Below, one piece after another: positions 16,239-25,690 of a stretch of DNA of 64,000 nt (its first letter is position 1; each line of letters starts with the position of its first letter). Origin of the DNA: Paenibacillus sp. (lineage in GTDB: Bacteria > Bacillota > Bacilli > Paenibacillales > Paenibacillaceae); the NCBI GenBank assembly GCA_023512345.1, contig JAILZT010000018.1, positions 1 to 64,000 of the forward strand, read 5' to 3'. Below the pieces are notes generated by a model, which saw only the letters and a program-made list of their open reading frames with translations, was not told the origin of the DNA and did no database searches. A program made the translations under genes and the position numbers.

Positions 16239-19205
16239 TCATTTATAAACAACTCTAATCTCATGTCGTTTGCGATCAGCCATTTTCGGAATTAAGCGGC
16301 TCTCCAGTCCCTGACCGTCCAGACTCACTTGAACCTGGTTATCCAGGGATCGATAAAAACCTTCCGGCTTGCTGATATTCACATGATACGTCGTTTCATT
16401 TAGATTTAATACGAACTCCAGTGAACACTCTTCTTCTCGCAGAACAGGATCGATTATGATTCCCTCTGGTGTGTGCTCTACCCCAAGCGCCTCTAACAAA
16501 GATAGCGTCAGCCAAGTAGAGGTACCACTTAGCATCGGACCGATGTTCTCCCCCGTTTCACTGTTGTTATATTGTGTGCAGAATCGGGGATTCCCGCAGA
16601 GGCTGAACGGATCTTCCAGCGTACGGTATGGGACCGTAATATCCAGGAGCCAATAGCCGAGACGTCCGAGTTTTGCAGCGAGTTCCGCGTCATTGACAGA
16701 CCGTGCTGCCTTGAACATGGCTGTTGTCGCCATCATACAAGCATGCTTGAACACCCCGCCGTTCTCCCGATCACCGGGGAAGTATTCATCGGAAGCTGTA
16801 TGGGATGACACCTTGCCCAGTGCAGCAGGCGTGACCAGCTTAAGGCCAAAGGGAGTTTTAAGGCGTTGTTCGATCACGTCCAGCATGGTTTCGATTTGCT
16901 GCTCGCTTGCGCAACCGGCCAGAATACTCCAGCTGAATGAATTCAAGAAATACGAGCCGTCTATTTCCGGATCGGCGGACAATCCGTCTCCACCCGCCCC
17001 CAAATAAGTAAACGTTCCATCCTCATACCGGTTAAACAGCACCCTCGCAAAAAAATCACCTTTCCAAGCATGCTCCTGCAAACGCATAAACAGCTGGCTG
17101 CTGCGCTCGTCCAATTGCCTCGCGTAATCACAATCTCCCTTACGTTCCGCCAAATCTATCATTTGATCCATGGCCATTTTGAGCAGGAATGCGTTCATAA
17201 CGCTTTCGGAATAATTATTTTCCAGCGGATCACCATACGTCCCGGAGTTCTTGATCTGCTCACGGTACCGTTCTTCCTTTACTATTCCATTTATACAGGT
17301 CTCATCGAGCTTGAGACAGTCATTCCAATCCGCATAATCCAGCAGGGGAAGTCCGTGTTTGCCTACTGAAATTAAGCCGGAATATACAAGAATGGACTGC
17401 AGGGTCTTATAAACCGGGCGTCTTTCGGACGGTGCGGTACCTGCAACCACACATTCTTCGTCCAGAAAACCGATATCCCCAGTTAAGTTAACATAACGGG
17501 AGACGGCTTGAACCAACCATAAAGCATCATCTGACCACTTACCCGGTTCTTTACCGGTCCAGAAGAAATTGTGGTAGGCGAAGCCAAATTCAAATACCAT
17601 GCTGGTCCATTCCTTAAGGAGTTGCTTGACCAGTTCTCCTTGACCCATTCCTGTAAAATAATACATGGAGGCATATAAATCCTGAATTTCCCGAAAGCCG
17701 ATTTCCCGGTATCCTTTCTGCGTTTGGCAAAAGGAACGGGAAACAAACGACTGGTACAGAACCTGAAAGGGCAAGTTCCGATTTACATACGTATTAAAGT
17801 TTTCATTTTGAGTATTCACTTGCAGGTAGTTGCTGTACTTATGCACAAACTCTATATTTTGTTCCAATGCCTTATCTACCTCTGACGGGTCCGAGAATCG
17901 TGCCGTTAGCCGCTCTACTTCCTCCGCCAGTGAATGATCCCCCCAGTGAGGGTTCGCTTTGTCTGAAACAAGGCCTGTGAAATGGTCGGCCATCACCGTC
18001 TCACCCGCATTGATTTCCATCTGAGCCGCTATGGCAAAAAAGCCTGGTCCCTTACGATAAAGTGAGTTACTTAGCTTTAAAGCGCCTTGAGGCCGCTGCA
18101 GTGTGCCATTTCCCACAAATTCGTTGTAATTCAGGCAAAACTCCCGTGGAAACTGCGGTTGGCTTCCATTATGGACCATGAGGGTGTGAAATCTGCGGTC
18201 GATTCTCCCTGCTTCAGGGTAATAATCGGGGCTGACCGCCACTAAGGATCCGTTCTCATCCTTTAGAATGCCTCCCTGCATAATAATATTGCTGTATAAT
18301 ACATCCTCGAACAACGCGCCAGGAGCTGCTGAACCGAACATTCCTGTGTATACTAAACGAAGATTTCTTACCGCATTTCCGCTATGTCTTATGGTGATCC
18401 GCTGTACCTCAGTGGCTAGTGGCAGACCATCCATCTGCGGAAGAATAAAAATCGTACGTAAGATTGTAAGTCCGCAGGCGGTAACGTATGTAAGGGTTGT
18501 GTAATTCTGTGAATGGCAGCACACAGCGGAAATGATATTTGGATCCCCAGGTTCAGCAGAATAAAAAATCTGTCGGCTATCTTCATACAGATAAAACTGC
18601 CGGTTCGCGGGAAAGCCGTTCTCCTCCTGTCGCATATCCCAACGGGTGGCAAGTACCTGCGTTGCGGCATGTGAACGGAAGCTGCCTCCACCCAAACGGT
18701 CGACTACGCTTTTGGGTGTTGTCTGCAGAGGATGGGCATAACCGATCCTGTTACCGAGCAGTAGATTAACATGGAAATGCGGTCCGGGCGACGGAGCCAA
18801 CAAATCAACTTCGTGTCCCCCCTCGCCATTCAACGAACCTGCCCAGCCTTCCACGTTCAGCAGAATCTGCTGAATTTCCCGAGTGGCTGCTTCTGGAATC
18901 TCAGCCTTCTGCACCCTTGAAGGGCAGACAAACAGATCGATTTTCTGATCGCTCCATCTAATCAAAGCAGAGGTTTCCTCTGTGGTCAGACCAAGCAGAA
19001 ATGAAGCAATGGCTGAGTGCTTCATTATCTCCAAAACTGCCGGTGCTTTGTGTGGTAAACCCGAAACACCGATAACCGCCTGCTGCTCTGCATCAGTATA
19101 AATGGCATCCACCATGTCCTCTGGTGAAATCTGGCTTGGGAACAGCTCACGAAGCCGAGCCTCGGGACTTCCTAGATGCTGTCTTGCTATATGATGTACT
19201 AACAT
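16239..19205 (-). CDS. Inverting beta-glucan phosphorylase (GH94/GH149/GH161 group)
   Basis: 988 residues, no signal peptide, so intracellular. A beta-sandwich N-terminal half precedes an (alpha/alpha)6 catalytic half with LLDYADWNDCLKLD, equivalent to the GH94 DWND region carrying the catalytic Asp, and a C-terminal GPMLSGTSTWLTLSLLEALG matching the phosphate-site loop. These enzymes cleave beta-glucosidic bonds with phosphate, giving alpha-glucose 1-phosphate. The segment DPLENNYSESVMNAF departs from ordinary cellobiose phosphorylases; a GH161 beta-1,3-glucan phosphorylase is described from P. polymyxa, so beta-1,3-oligoglucan specificity is plausible. AAGGAGG precedes the ATG at 19205; the open frame reaches 19241 but that part lacks a ribosome-binding site. 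Follows the laminarinase on the same strand after a structured 350-bp gap. Confidence 0.85.
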   Translation of the reverse strand: MLVHHIARQHLGSPEARLRELFPSQISPEDMVDAIYTDAEQQAVIGVSGLPHKAPAVLEIMKHSAIASFLLGLTTEETSALIRWSDQKIDLFVCPSRVQKAEIPEAATREIQQILLNVEGWAGSLNGEGGHEVDLLAPSPGPHFHVNLLLGNRIGYAHPLQTTPKSVVDRLGGGSFRSHAATQVLATRWDMRQEENGFPANRQFYLYEDSRQIFYSAEPGDPNIISAVCCHSQNYTTLTYVTACGLTILRTIFILPQMDGLPLATEVQRITIRHSGNAVRNLRLVYTGMFGSAAPGALFEDVLYSNIIMQGGILKDENGSLVAVSPDYYPEAGRIDRRFHTLMVHNGSQPQFPREFCLNYNEFVGNGTLQRPQGALKLSNSLYRKGPGFFAIAAQMEINAGETVMADHFTGLVSDKANPHWGDHSLAEEVERLTARFSDPSEVDKALEQNIEFVHKYSNYLQVNTQNENFNTYVNRNLPFQVLYQSFVSRSFCQTQKGYREIGFREIQDLYASMYYFTGMGQGELVKQLLKEWTSMVFEFGFAYHNFFWTGKEPGKWSDDALWLVQAVSRYVNLTGDIGFLDEECVVAGTAPSERRPVYKTLQSILVYSGLISVGKHGLPLLDYADWNDCLKLDETCINGIVKEERYREQIKNSGTYGDPLENNYSESVMNAFLLKMAMDQMIDLAERKGDCDYARQLDERSSQLFMRLQEHAWKGDFFARVLFNRYEDGTFTYLGAGGDGLSADPEIDGSYFLNSFSWSILAGCASEQQIETMLDVIEQRLKTPFGLKLVTPAALGKVSSHTASDEYFPGDRENGGVFKHACMMATTAMFKAARSVNDAELAAKLGRLGYWLLDITVPYRTLEDPFSLCGNPRFCTQYNNSETGENIGPMLSGTSTWLTLSLLEALGVEHTPEGIIIDPVLREEECSLEFVLNLNETTYHVNISKPEGFYRSLDNQVQVSLDGQGLESRLIPKMADRKRHEIRVVYK

Positions 19206-19311
19206 GAATTTCCTCCTTATATCCAATACAGGTACAGGCAAACCGGTACCCGAGTATCAGGGACTGCCCTGCTTGCCTGCATCTGATTGAATCTTGAATT
19301 TTGTGTTTTTG

Positions 19312-19531
19312 CTATATAGATTGAACTTAAGGTTTTTAGAATAAGGGATTAGTCGCACTGCGGTGAATGTTTGGACTTCCGGCCGCTGTTGTCTACAGAT
19401 TTCTTTGAATAATACCGCTCTTCGCGGTAGAAATCCGTAGACAAAGGCGGTCGCCTTCGCTCCTCCAGTTCCAAAATTCCCCTCCGTCACTCCGTTCCTT
19501 TTTCTTTAGTTTTAAAGTTCAATCTATATAG
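19312..19531. mobile_element. 220-bp MITE-like element with 17-bp inverted ends, no coding capacity
   Basis: CTATATAGATTGAACTT (19312-19328) is repeated exactly inverted at 19515-19531. The outer 8 bases CTATATAG are themselves a palindrome, so they may instead be an 8-bp direct target duplication around 9-bp ends. Inside is a long hairpin, 19383-19450: arms GTCTACAGATTTC/GAAATCCGTAGAC (one mismatch) enclosing TACCGC/GCGGTA, extended outside by CCGC/GCGG. No open frame or T-run is associated. It sits in the gap between the laminarinase stop and the phosphorylase start. The element class is inferred from form alone. Confidence 0.5.
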
Positions 19532-19555
19532 ATTAGCAATTAGATACTTTTGATC

Positions 19556-22500
19556 TTAATTCTGTGGTGAAGGACCATTATTGACCAAGCTAATATCATC
19601 AATATTTACACTTAAATCTCCAATAGCTGCATCCATGATCTTTCCTAATTCGAAGGATATTCGTCCGATTGTTGTACTGTCGGGAGCAACATCAAACACA
19701 ATCGTATAGGTCTGATATTCAGTCCCAAGCTCAATGATTTTGCCACCATACGCGTGCCATAAATAGTTATTTGCCGCATCAAGCCAGCCTAGGCTGATAT
19801 TCATTGGTCTTGCCGTCGTGGCTTTAGCCTTGAACGTGAGCGTATAGCGGTTGCCGTTATTGTAAGCCGCACCTTCATAAAACACCTGTCTATCCCAAGG
19901 ATTGTCACCTACGGAGCCAACATTGATTTGCAGGGATTGATCTACATTCTCTATGGAGAGCTGATCACTGACCGTCGAGTAGCTGCTCCAGCCTTGAAGC
20001 GCAGTTGCAAAATCACCATTATTCAGCATATTGCTTCCTGCTGGCAGTTCCACTGTGACCGGAGTCAAACGTACATTATCCAGTTCAACAGAACCGCTTA
20101 CTCCACCCATTAGAAATAAGAGATCCGCACTTTGGCTCACAGAATCGTTCACTATAATCTCTACGCTGTAGTCAGTTGTCGTAGTTGTCAGTTGGACCAC
20201 CTGGCCGTCGGTGTAGGTAACGTCTTGGGGATTCCCTGTATCCAATTTAATTTCCATCGGACGGTTTTGATCTGATTTCGCTTGGAACGTTAGGTTATAT
20301 GTTGTTCCTGGTGTTAGTTCCAGATCGCCTTGCGACAGCATTACAGCATCTGTTGATTCTGTGCTGCCTGTAATATTTACATTCAGTTTGCGTTCCATGA
20401 AGGGGAATGACAAAACATTGCTAACCTGGGCTGTTGAAGCAGCATCGGTTTCGGCTGCGAAAGACCAGAACGCCATGCGGTCCGCCCCTTGATCAAAACC
20501 TCCATTATAAATCAGGTTGCCATCCGCTAAAGGTACTCGAACCTGCGGCAGCGGTTCTGTCTCTACCACTCTCACATTGGCAAAATAAGCGTCGATATCA
20601 CTCAAACCTAGGTTGAATTCGAACCGGACATTGTTATCTGTCGCTTTATTCATAGTGAAACTGTATTCATAAGACTGCCATTCATTGCTAAGCTGGTAGT
20701 TTTTCTCCCCTGAATAAGCGGTCCAACTCCCGCCGAATTGCGTCAGCTTCGTCATAAATGACCGTGCCCCATCCGCTTTGGCGTCAAAGGTAACCTTGTA
20801 GGATTTTCCCTTCTCCAACAGCAGCGGCATCTGCGTGAGCTGGAGGGAGTAATTCTGCGTGCCTGCCTGATTAACAACAACCTTCGCGACCATGTCCTTG
20901 TAAGTGTCCTCAACGACACTTACAGCACCCTCTCCAGTGCCATTCAAAAGGAACTGCCAATCCTCCGGAACCCCGTTCATGGTATTTCCCGTGAAATCAC
21001 CGTTATAGATTTGATTGCCATCAGCAAGTGGACTACGCTGCGGAACGCCCATCGAGGGGTCCATAGGACGTGTGCCTGGCACATCCGGCAGCAGCTCCAA
21101 ATCTTTGTATTCGTACACCCGGACATAATCCACATACATTTGATCACTTTGGAAATCATCCTTTGGATTTCCGGGCCAATCTCCGCCAACGGCGAGATTC
21201 AGAATCATATAGAACGGACGGTCAAACGGCGCCGGATAAGTGTAATATTCACTCTGCCCTTCCGCTTTCGTGCCCCAATCTTTAGTCTCAAAATACTTGT
21301 TGCCGTCTACATAATAACGGATGACTCCCGGCAGCCATTCCATCGTAAATTCGTGATAATCATCGGCAAAGGTCATTCCTTCCGGGAGCACATATTCCGC
21401 AGTTTGCGAATCATGCGGAACATCATAATGCAGCGAACCATGGACCGTTCTTGGATATTTGCCGGCATGTTCCGTATCACCTTCTACAGGACCGGTTAAT
21501 TCCATAATGTCCATCTCACCAGATCCCGGCCAAGGTCCATACTGCTGCATCTCATCCGTCGGCATCATCCAGATCGCCGGCCACATTCCCTGCTGTACGG
21601 GCAGCTTGGCACGAACTGTGAACTTTCCATAGGTCCAATCCCCCTTCATTTTGGAGGTCAGCTTCGCGGAAGTGTAGTTTCTGTTCTGATAATCCTCACT
21701 CTTGGCTTCGAGAGCCAGAACACTGTTGCCACTCTCTTGACGAATACTCGCGTTATCAGGTTTGTAATATTCCAATTCGTTATTGTAGACCGTTCCAGTA
21801 TCTTGAACGTTCCATTTACTGGCATCTATAGAACTGCCATTGAATTCGTCATTCCAGATCAGCTCCCAGGGATCTGCGGGTGAAGGAGACGGAGCTGGCG
21901 TACTTGTCGGTGTACTTGCAGACGTATTTACTGGCGTACTTGCTGGCGTACTTACCGGCGTACTTCCAGAAGTGCCTGCCGGTGTACTGGTGGGCTGGGG
22001 CGTTCCTTGAAGAAGTTCAAGCCGCGCTCCCCGATCAAGTATTTTACCATTTAGTTGAATGCCATCCGTGAAGACCTCCAACAGAGCAATAGTGCCGTTA
22101 TTCCTGATGCTTGACCCGGCTGCTTGCAAATCAATGGTTACAGCTTCCACCCTTGAACCCGTGGACAACTCCAAATTTGCTTTCTGCGTGATATAAATAT
22201 ATTGAGCCGAAGAATTGCCGGTCAACGCTACACGGACAGACCCACTTTTCTTCCCGACGGCTAGATCAGATAATTTGGAGTCGTTGAACACAACTGAGTT
22301 TGCACCGCCACCCAGAATATACGTTTTACCAGTGACTGATACATGATCGAATGTTGCTTCTCCATCTCCGACCCCTTCCGACACATATAAATCACCTTGA
22401 ATTTCTGTATTCTTCAAGATAACACCCGGACGATTAATGATTACATTGCCTTCAATCTTCTTAAGCGTGTATTCACCTTCCACTCTGCTTATCCAACCAA

Positions 22501-23134
22501 TCATTTGATTTAATAGAAAGGCCGCCTCGGCGCGGGTTATCGACTGCTTTGGGTTCAAATTCCCTAAGGAATCGCCTTGCAGATACCCTTCTGCCAGCAT
22601 GGACTCCACTGCCGGTTTGGCATAATCGGAAATGGTATTTCCATCTGTGAACTTTTCCATAGTGGCAGCAGATGACTGCTTCAGTTGAAAGGTTCTTGCA
22701 AGGACCAGCATGCTGTCCTGACGCAAAATGAATGAACCCGGATCAAAACGCCCATCACTATAACCGCTGATGAGTCCTGCCTGTTGTGCCTTCAGGACAG
22801 AGTCTGCATACCATGATGAAGTCTTGACATCGGAAAAGGTGGCATCTCCCTTGTCCACATACTGAAATACTCGGTTCAACATCGAGACAAATTCGGCCCG
22901 GGTGACGAAGTCATTCGGATGAAACCGTCCATCCGTGTAACCGGAAACGATCTCGGCCTCTTGAAGCTTGGCTACTGCTTCCCCGGCCCAGTGGCCTTTC
23001 ATATCTTCAAAGTACACCTTGCTTGAAGGGTTCCCCCCGTCTAAAGAACCTGCTGCTCCTATGGATGCGGCAGAAGAAACAAGCGATACAATAATACTGA
23101 AGATCAGAAGTATGGAAATCTTCCTGTGATGCAA
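19556..23134 (-). CDS. S-layer-anchored GH16 laminarinase (endo-beta-1,3-glucanase) with CBM-like modules
   Basis: 1192 residues. Order: signal peptide (1-28); three SLH domains (about 40-95, 97-155, 160-212; GRFHPNDFVTRAEFVSML is the first landmark); a beta-helix-like region of unknown role (about 215-370); a Thr/Ser/Pro linker (about 375-420); a GH16 domain (about 425-675) with WPAIWMMP and catalytic GEMDIMELTG near residue 540; and three CBM4/9-like modules starting near 700, 868 and 1031 (IYNGDFTGN, IYNGGFDQG, MLNNGDFAT). SLH domains would bind cell-wall polymer, keeping the enzyme on the surface. The start is a TTG with GGGGGAG five bases upstream. Products probably feed the downstream phosphorylase. 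Confidence 0.93.
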   Translation of the reverse strand: MHHRKISILLIFSIIVSLVSSAASIGAAGSLDGGNPSSKVYFEDMKGHWAGEAVAKLQEAEIVSGYTDGRFHPNDFVTRAEFVSMLNRVFQYVDKGDATFSDVKTSSWYADSVLKAQQAGLISGYSDGRFDPGSFILRQDSMLVLARTFQLKQSSAATMEKFTDGNTISDYAKPAVESMLAEGYLQGDSLGNLNPKQSITRAEAAFLLNQMIGWISRVEGEYTLKKIEGNVIINRPGVILKNTEIQGDLYVSEGVGDGEATFDHVSVTGKTYILGGGANSVVFNDSKLSDLAVGKKSGSVRVALTGNSSAQYIYITQKANLELSTGSRVEAVTIDLQAAGSSIRNNGTIALLEVFTDGIQLNGKILDRGARLELLQGTPQPTSTPAGTSGSTPVSTPASTPVNTSASTPTSTPAPSPSPADPWELIWNDEFNGSSIDASKWNVQDTGTVYNNELEYYKPDNASIRQESGNSVLALEAKSEDYQNRNYTSAKLTSKMKGDWTYGKFTVRAKLPVQQGMWPAIWMMPTDEMQQYGPWPGSGEMDIMELTGPVEGDTEHAGKYPRTVHGSLHYDVPHDSQTAEYVLPEGMTFADDYHEFTMEWLPGVIRYYVDGNKYFETKDWGTKAEGQSEYYTYPAPFDRPFYMILNLAVGGDWPGNPKDDFQSDQMYVDYVRVYEYKDLELLPDVPGTRPMDPSMGVPQRSPLADGNQIYNGDFTGNTMNGVPEDWQFLLNGTGEGAVSVVEDTYKDMVAKVVVNQAGTQNYSLQLTQMPLLLEKGKSYKVTFDAKADGARSFMTKLTQFGGSWTAYSGEKNYQLSNEWQSYEYSFTMNKATDNNVRFEFNLGLSDIDAYFANVRVVETEPLPQVRVPLADGNLIYNGGFDQGADRMAFWSFAAETDAASTAQVSNVLSFPFMERKLNVNITGSTESTDAVMLSQGDLELTPGTTYNLTFQAKSDQNRPMEIKLDTGNPQDVTYTDGQVVQLTTTTTDYSVEIIVNDSVSQSADLLFLMGGVSGSVELDNVRLTPVTVELPAGSNMLNNGDFATALQGWSSYSTVSDQLSIENVDQSLQINVGSVGDNPWDRQVFYEGAAYNNGNRYTLTFKAKATTARPMNISLGWLDAANNYLWHAYGGKIIELGTEYQTYTIVFDVAPDSTTIGRISFELGKIMDAAIGDLSVNIDDISLVNNGPSPQN

Positions 23135-23567
23135 ATAAACTCCCCCTCATGTAATCTACCTCGGTCATTTTCTAACCGTTCTGTATTTAGTATAAATTTG
23201 ACCCGGAACGGCTTATATACCAATTCATTAGCTTAGATAACAAAAATACAACCTTAAGTGGTTTGCATGATCTTCTGGATTTTTCTCCTATTGAGAATTG
23301 TGGATTTACCTCGCTCTAAATCAGCTTATTGAAATGTTGACGTTCAGTATTAAGGGATTCACTTACTGTTGTGTTTTTGAGGGGGATGGCACTTCTGTGA
23401 TTGCGGCGCGGTGTTTGTACTCTTTCTTAAAGAGATGACGCTGCGTTCCTGCGAGGTTAAAGGTGGTCAAGCTCGTTGAAAAAAATCCATTCGTAATTTG
23501 GGCTTCTGGTATATAATTCGAGAGGGGCAGCCTTAGGAGCCAAACCAGAAGGGGGTATTTGATCTTT
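23135..23567. other. 433-bp gap between divergent laminarinase and amidase genes
   Basis: No gene seen. It holds an inverted repeat CCGTTC/GAACGG (23176-23211) around a minus-strand TATACT (23194-23189), a possible controlled promoter of the laminarinase gene without a good -35, and a TATAAT on the plus strand about 60 bases before the amidase start. The middle (about 23230-23480) shows nothing I recognise. Confidence 0.5.
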
Positions 23568-25064
23568 ATGTCTTTCTCTTTTCACACTTATGATGCAATA
23601 GACCTTGCGAAGCTTGTCAAATCACGTGAAGTTTCGCCTCGTGAGCTTGTAGAAGCTGCCTTCGCCCGCATTGATGAAGTGAATCCACTCTTAAATGCAG
23701 TTGTACGTACCCGACGTCAGGCTGCCTTAAAGGAAGCAGACGAAATCAATGTGGACGACTCTACCCAGCCGTTTGCTGGTGTTCCTTTTTTGCTAAAAGA
23801 TATCTCTCAGGCCATTGGTGGAGAACCTCTCACCTCAGGTGCACTGATGATGAAGAACCATATAGCCAAGCGAGATTCCAACTTCGTTGCCCAAATAAGA
23901 AACGGGGGGTTTATTCCCCTTGGACATACAAATACACCTGAATTTGGACTTAAAAATATAACCGAGCCCGCTCTTTACGGCCCTACCCGGAATCCATGGA
24001 ATACCGAGTATTCTCCTGGCGGTTCCAGTGGAGGAGCTGCCGCAGCAGTTGCTTCTGGTATTGTACCTGTGGCGGGCGCCAGTGACGGCGGGGGTTCTAT
24101 CCGCATCCCCGCTTCTTTCACCGGCTTGTTCGGACTGAAACCCACACGGGGACGCACGCCAGTAGGACCGGGAGTCGGGCGTCAGTGGCAAGGGGCATCG
24201 ATTGATTTTGCGCTAAGCCGTTCAGTCCGAGACAGTGCTGCTATGCTTGACCTGTTGCAAACCGTACAGCCCGAGGCTGCTTTTCAGACACCGCTCTATC
24301 CGGGATCGTATTTCGATGATCTATTGAAGCCCATTGGCAGAAAGCTGCGAATTGCCTACACGACTGCATCCCCAGTCGGGACTCCTGTGAGTGAGGAAGC
24401 TACAAAGGCAGTATTACGAACCGTGAAATTTCTCGAAGGGGAAGGACATGACGTAGAAGAAAGGCTTAGTCCGGTTAATGGTGTAAGGCTGATGGAAAAC
24501 TACTACACCATGAATGCCGGAGAAGTTGCTGCAATGTTCACTACGCTGGAAGGTATGCTGGGGCGCGCCATTAGAGCAGATGACGTAGACATCGTTACTT
24601 GGGTCCTCGGCGAAGCCGGAAAAAAAGTCATGGCCTCCGAATTTGTACACAGTCTTAATGAATGGGATATAGCAGCCGCTCAAATGTCTTCACTGTTTAA
24701 GCGTTATGATCTATATGTCACTCCTACCAACGCAGACTCCGCTCCAAAAATCGGTGAGCTTACCCAGAGGGCCGATGAAATCGAAAAGTTGCTGCATATA
24801 AGCGAGATGTCTAAGGAAGATCAACGGCGAATGATTTACACCATGTTTGAGCCTAGCCTTACCTATACACCTTTCACCCAACTGGCAAATCTAACTGGGC
24901 AGCCCGCGATGAGCATCCCTGTGCACCTGACACCGGCAGCACTTCCTGTTGGCGTTCAAGTAATGTCTTCTAAAGGCCGCGAAGATCTGCTGCTTCAGGT
25001 AGCAGCACAGTTGGAATCGTCCGAGCTATGGGTAGGCATGAAGGGGAATCCTTACTTTTCGTGA
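23568..25064 (+). CDS. Amidase signature family hydrolase
   Basis: 498 residues. The amidase signature shows the Ser-cisSer-Lys triad: Lys in PFLLKDISQ, and the two serines in the GSSGGAAAAVASGIVP and GGGSIRIPASFTGLFGLKP segments. No signal peptide, so cytoplasmic. The substrate cannot be told: AS enzymes hydrolyse diverse amides, and GatA is unlikely because no gatB or gatC is adjacent. ATG at 23568 gives the family-like start MSFSFHTYDAIDLAKLV; a TTG nine bases upstream is also possible, since AAGGGGG lies 12 bases from the ATG and 3 from the TTG. Monocistronic. Confidence 0.9.
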   Translation: MSFSFHTYDAIDLAKLVKSREVSPRELVEAAFARIDEVNPLLNAVVRTRRQAALKEADEINVDDSTQPFAGVPFLLKDISQAIGGEPLTSGALMMKNHIAKRDSNFVAQIRNGGFIPLGHTNTPEFGLKNITEPALYGPTRNPWNTEYSPGGSSGGAAAAVASGIVPVAGASDGGGSIRIPASFTGLFGLKPTRGRTPVGPGVGRQWQGASIDFALSRSVRDSAAMLDLLQTVQPEAAFQTPLYPGSYFDDLLKPIGRKLRIAYTTASPVGTPVSEEATKAVLRTVKFLEGEGHDVEERLSPVNGVRLMENYYTMNAGEVAAMFTTLEGMLGRAIRADDVDIVTWVLGEAGKKVMASEFVHSLNEWDIAAAQMSSLFKRYDLYVTPTNADSAPKIGELTQRADEIEKLLHISEMSKEDQRRMIYTMFEPSLTYTPFTQLANLTGQPAMSIPVHLTPAALPVGVQVMSSKGREDLLLQVAAQLESSELWVGMKGNPYFS

Positions 25065-25140
25065 GGAAAGTGCGTTGTGGTTACCTATTGGACACCAAAG
25101 TTGCTGTTCGAGTTTCTTAGTTGATGTAGGATCATGAAGA

Positions 25141-25216
25141 GGACACCTGAGACGCTATTGACTGAAAACCATCCCGCTTCTGGATGGAAAACCTATCAAT
25201 AGCGCACCTGGTGTCC
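25141..25216. repeat. 76-bp imperfect palindrome between amidase and fuc operon
   Basis: Arms share GGACACC, CGCTATTGA and CCATCC blocks in inverted order around a 7-base centre (CGCTTCT). No T-run follows on either side, so it is not an ordinary terminator. A further GGACACC lies at 25090. It separates convergent genes and may be a dispersed palindromic repeat or a factor-dependent end. Confidence 0.7.
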
Positions 25217-25246
25217 GTATAACTCGCTAATCACCTGAATTTGAAC

Positions 25247-25675
25247 TTATGGCTTTATTACACCTTTTTTGAGAATAACATTCCCGTACAAAGCTTCTTC
25301 ACCCGTCACAACTATTGCGAAGCTTTGTCTGGACCGGTTGTAAAAGTCAAAACGCTCCTCATAACCGATTGTTGCTGCAATATCATGCTTGGCGATAATC
25401 GTCTTATATTCGGACCAGATAACCGGAACTGTTGGGTCTCCTTCAACGACAGACATAAATGCCGCCTGATGCTCCGCATAATAATCCAAAGGAAGCAGCT
25501 CCAATATGCCATCCAGCAGCTCGGAGATACCCATCCCATCATATCTTAATACTCTAGAGTGCAGAGAGTGTCCCGGAAAATTGGCATCCGCGAGCACAAG
25601 CTCATCTCCATGCCCCATTTCCATTAAGATACGAACCAGCTCCGGTGATAAAATCTTAGGGATTTTTTTCAGCAT
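25247..25675 (-). CDS. fucU: L-fucose mutarotase (RbsD/FucU family)
   Basis: 142 residues. RbsD/FucU fold with MLKKIPKILSPELVRILMEMGHGDELVLADANFPG (catalytic His in MGHGDELV) and the C-terminal GEEALYGNVILKKGV. Interconverts fucose anomers so that the isomerase receives its preferred form. Last gene of the fuc operon, 15 bases after fucA, with AGGAGGAG before the ATG. The context of fucI and fucA favours fucose over ribose as the substrate. Confidence 0.93.
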   Translation of the reverse strand: MLKKIPKILSPELVRILMEMGHGDELVLADANFPGHSLHSRVLRYDGMGISELLDGILELLPLDYYAEHQAAFMSVVEGDPTVPVIWSEYKTIIAKHDIAATIGYEERFDFYNRSRQSFAIVVTGEEALYGNVILKKGVIKP

Positions 25676-25690
25676 CTGTATAATCTCCTC

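Noticed and set aside
21011..21499. 162-codon plus-strand open frame opposite the laminarinase gene
   Set aside because: It lies antisense to the GH16 catalytic domain, has no recognisable motif, and its codon pattern is that expected of a shadow.
21880..22005. Repeated ACTTGC/GGCGTACTT DNA motif resembling a tandem repeat array
   Set aside because: It encodes the Thr/Ser/Pro linker of the laminarinase; the repetition is in the protein, with variable codons, and is typical of such linkers.
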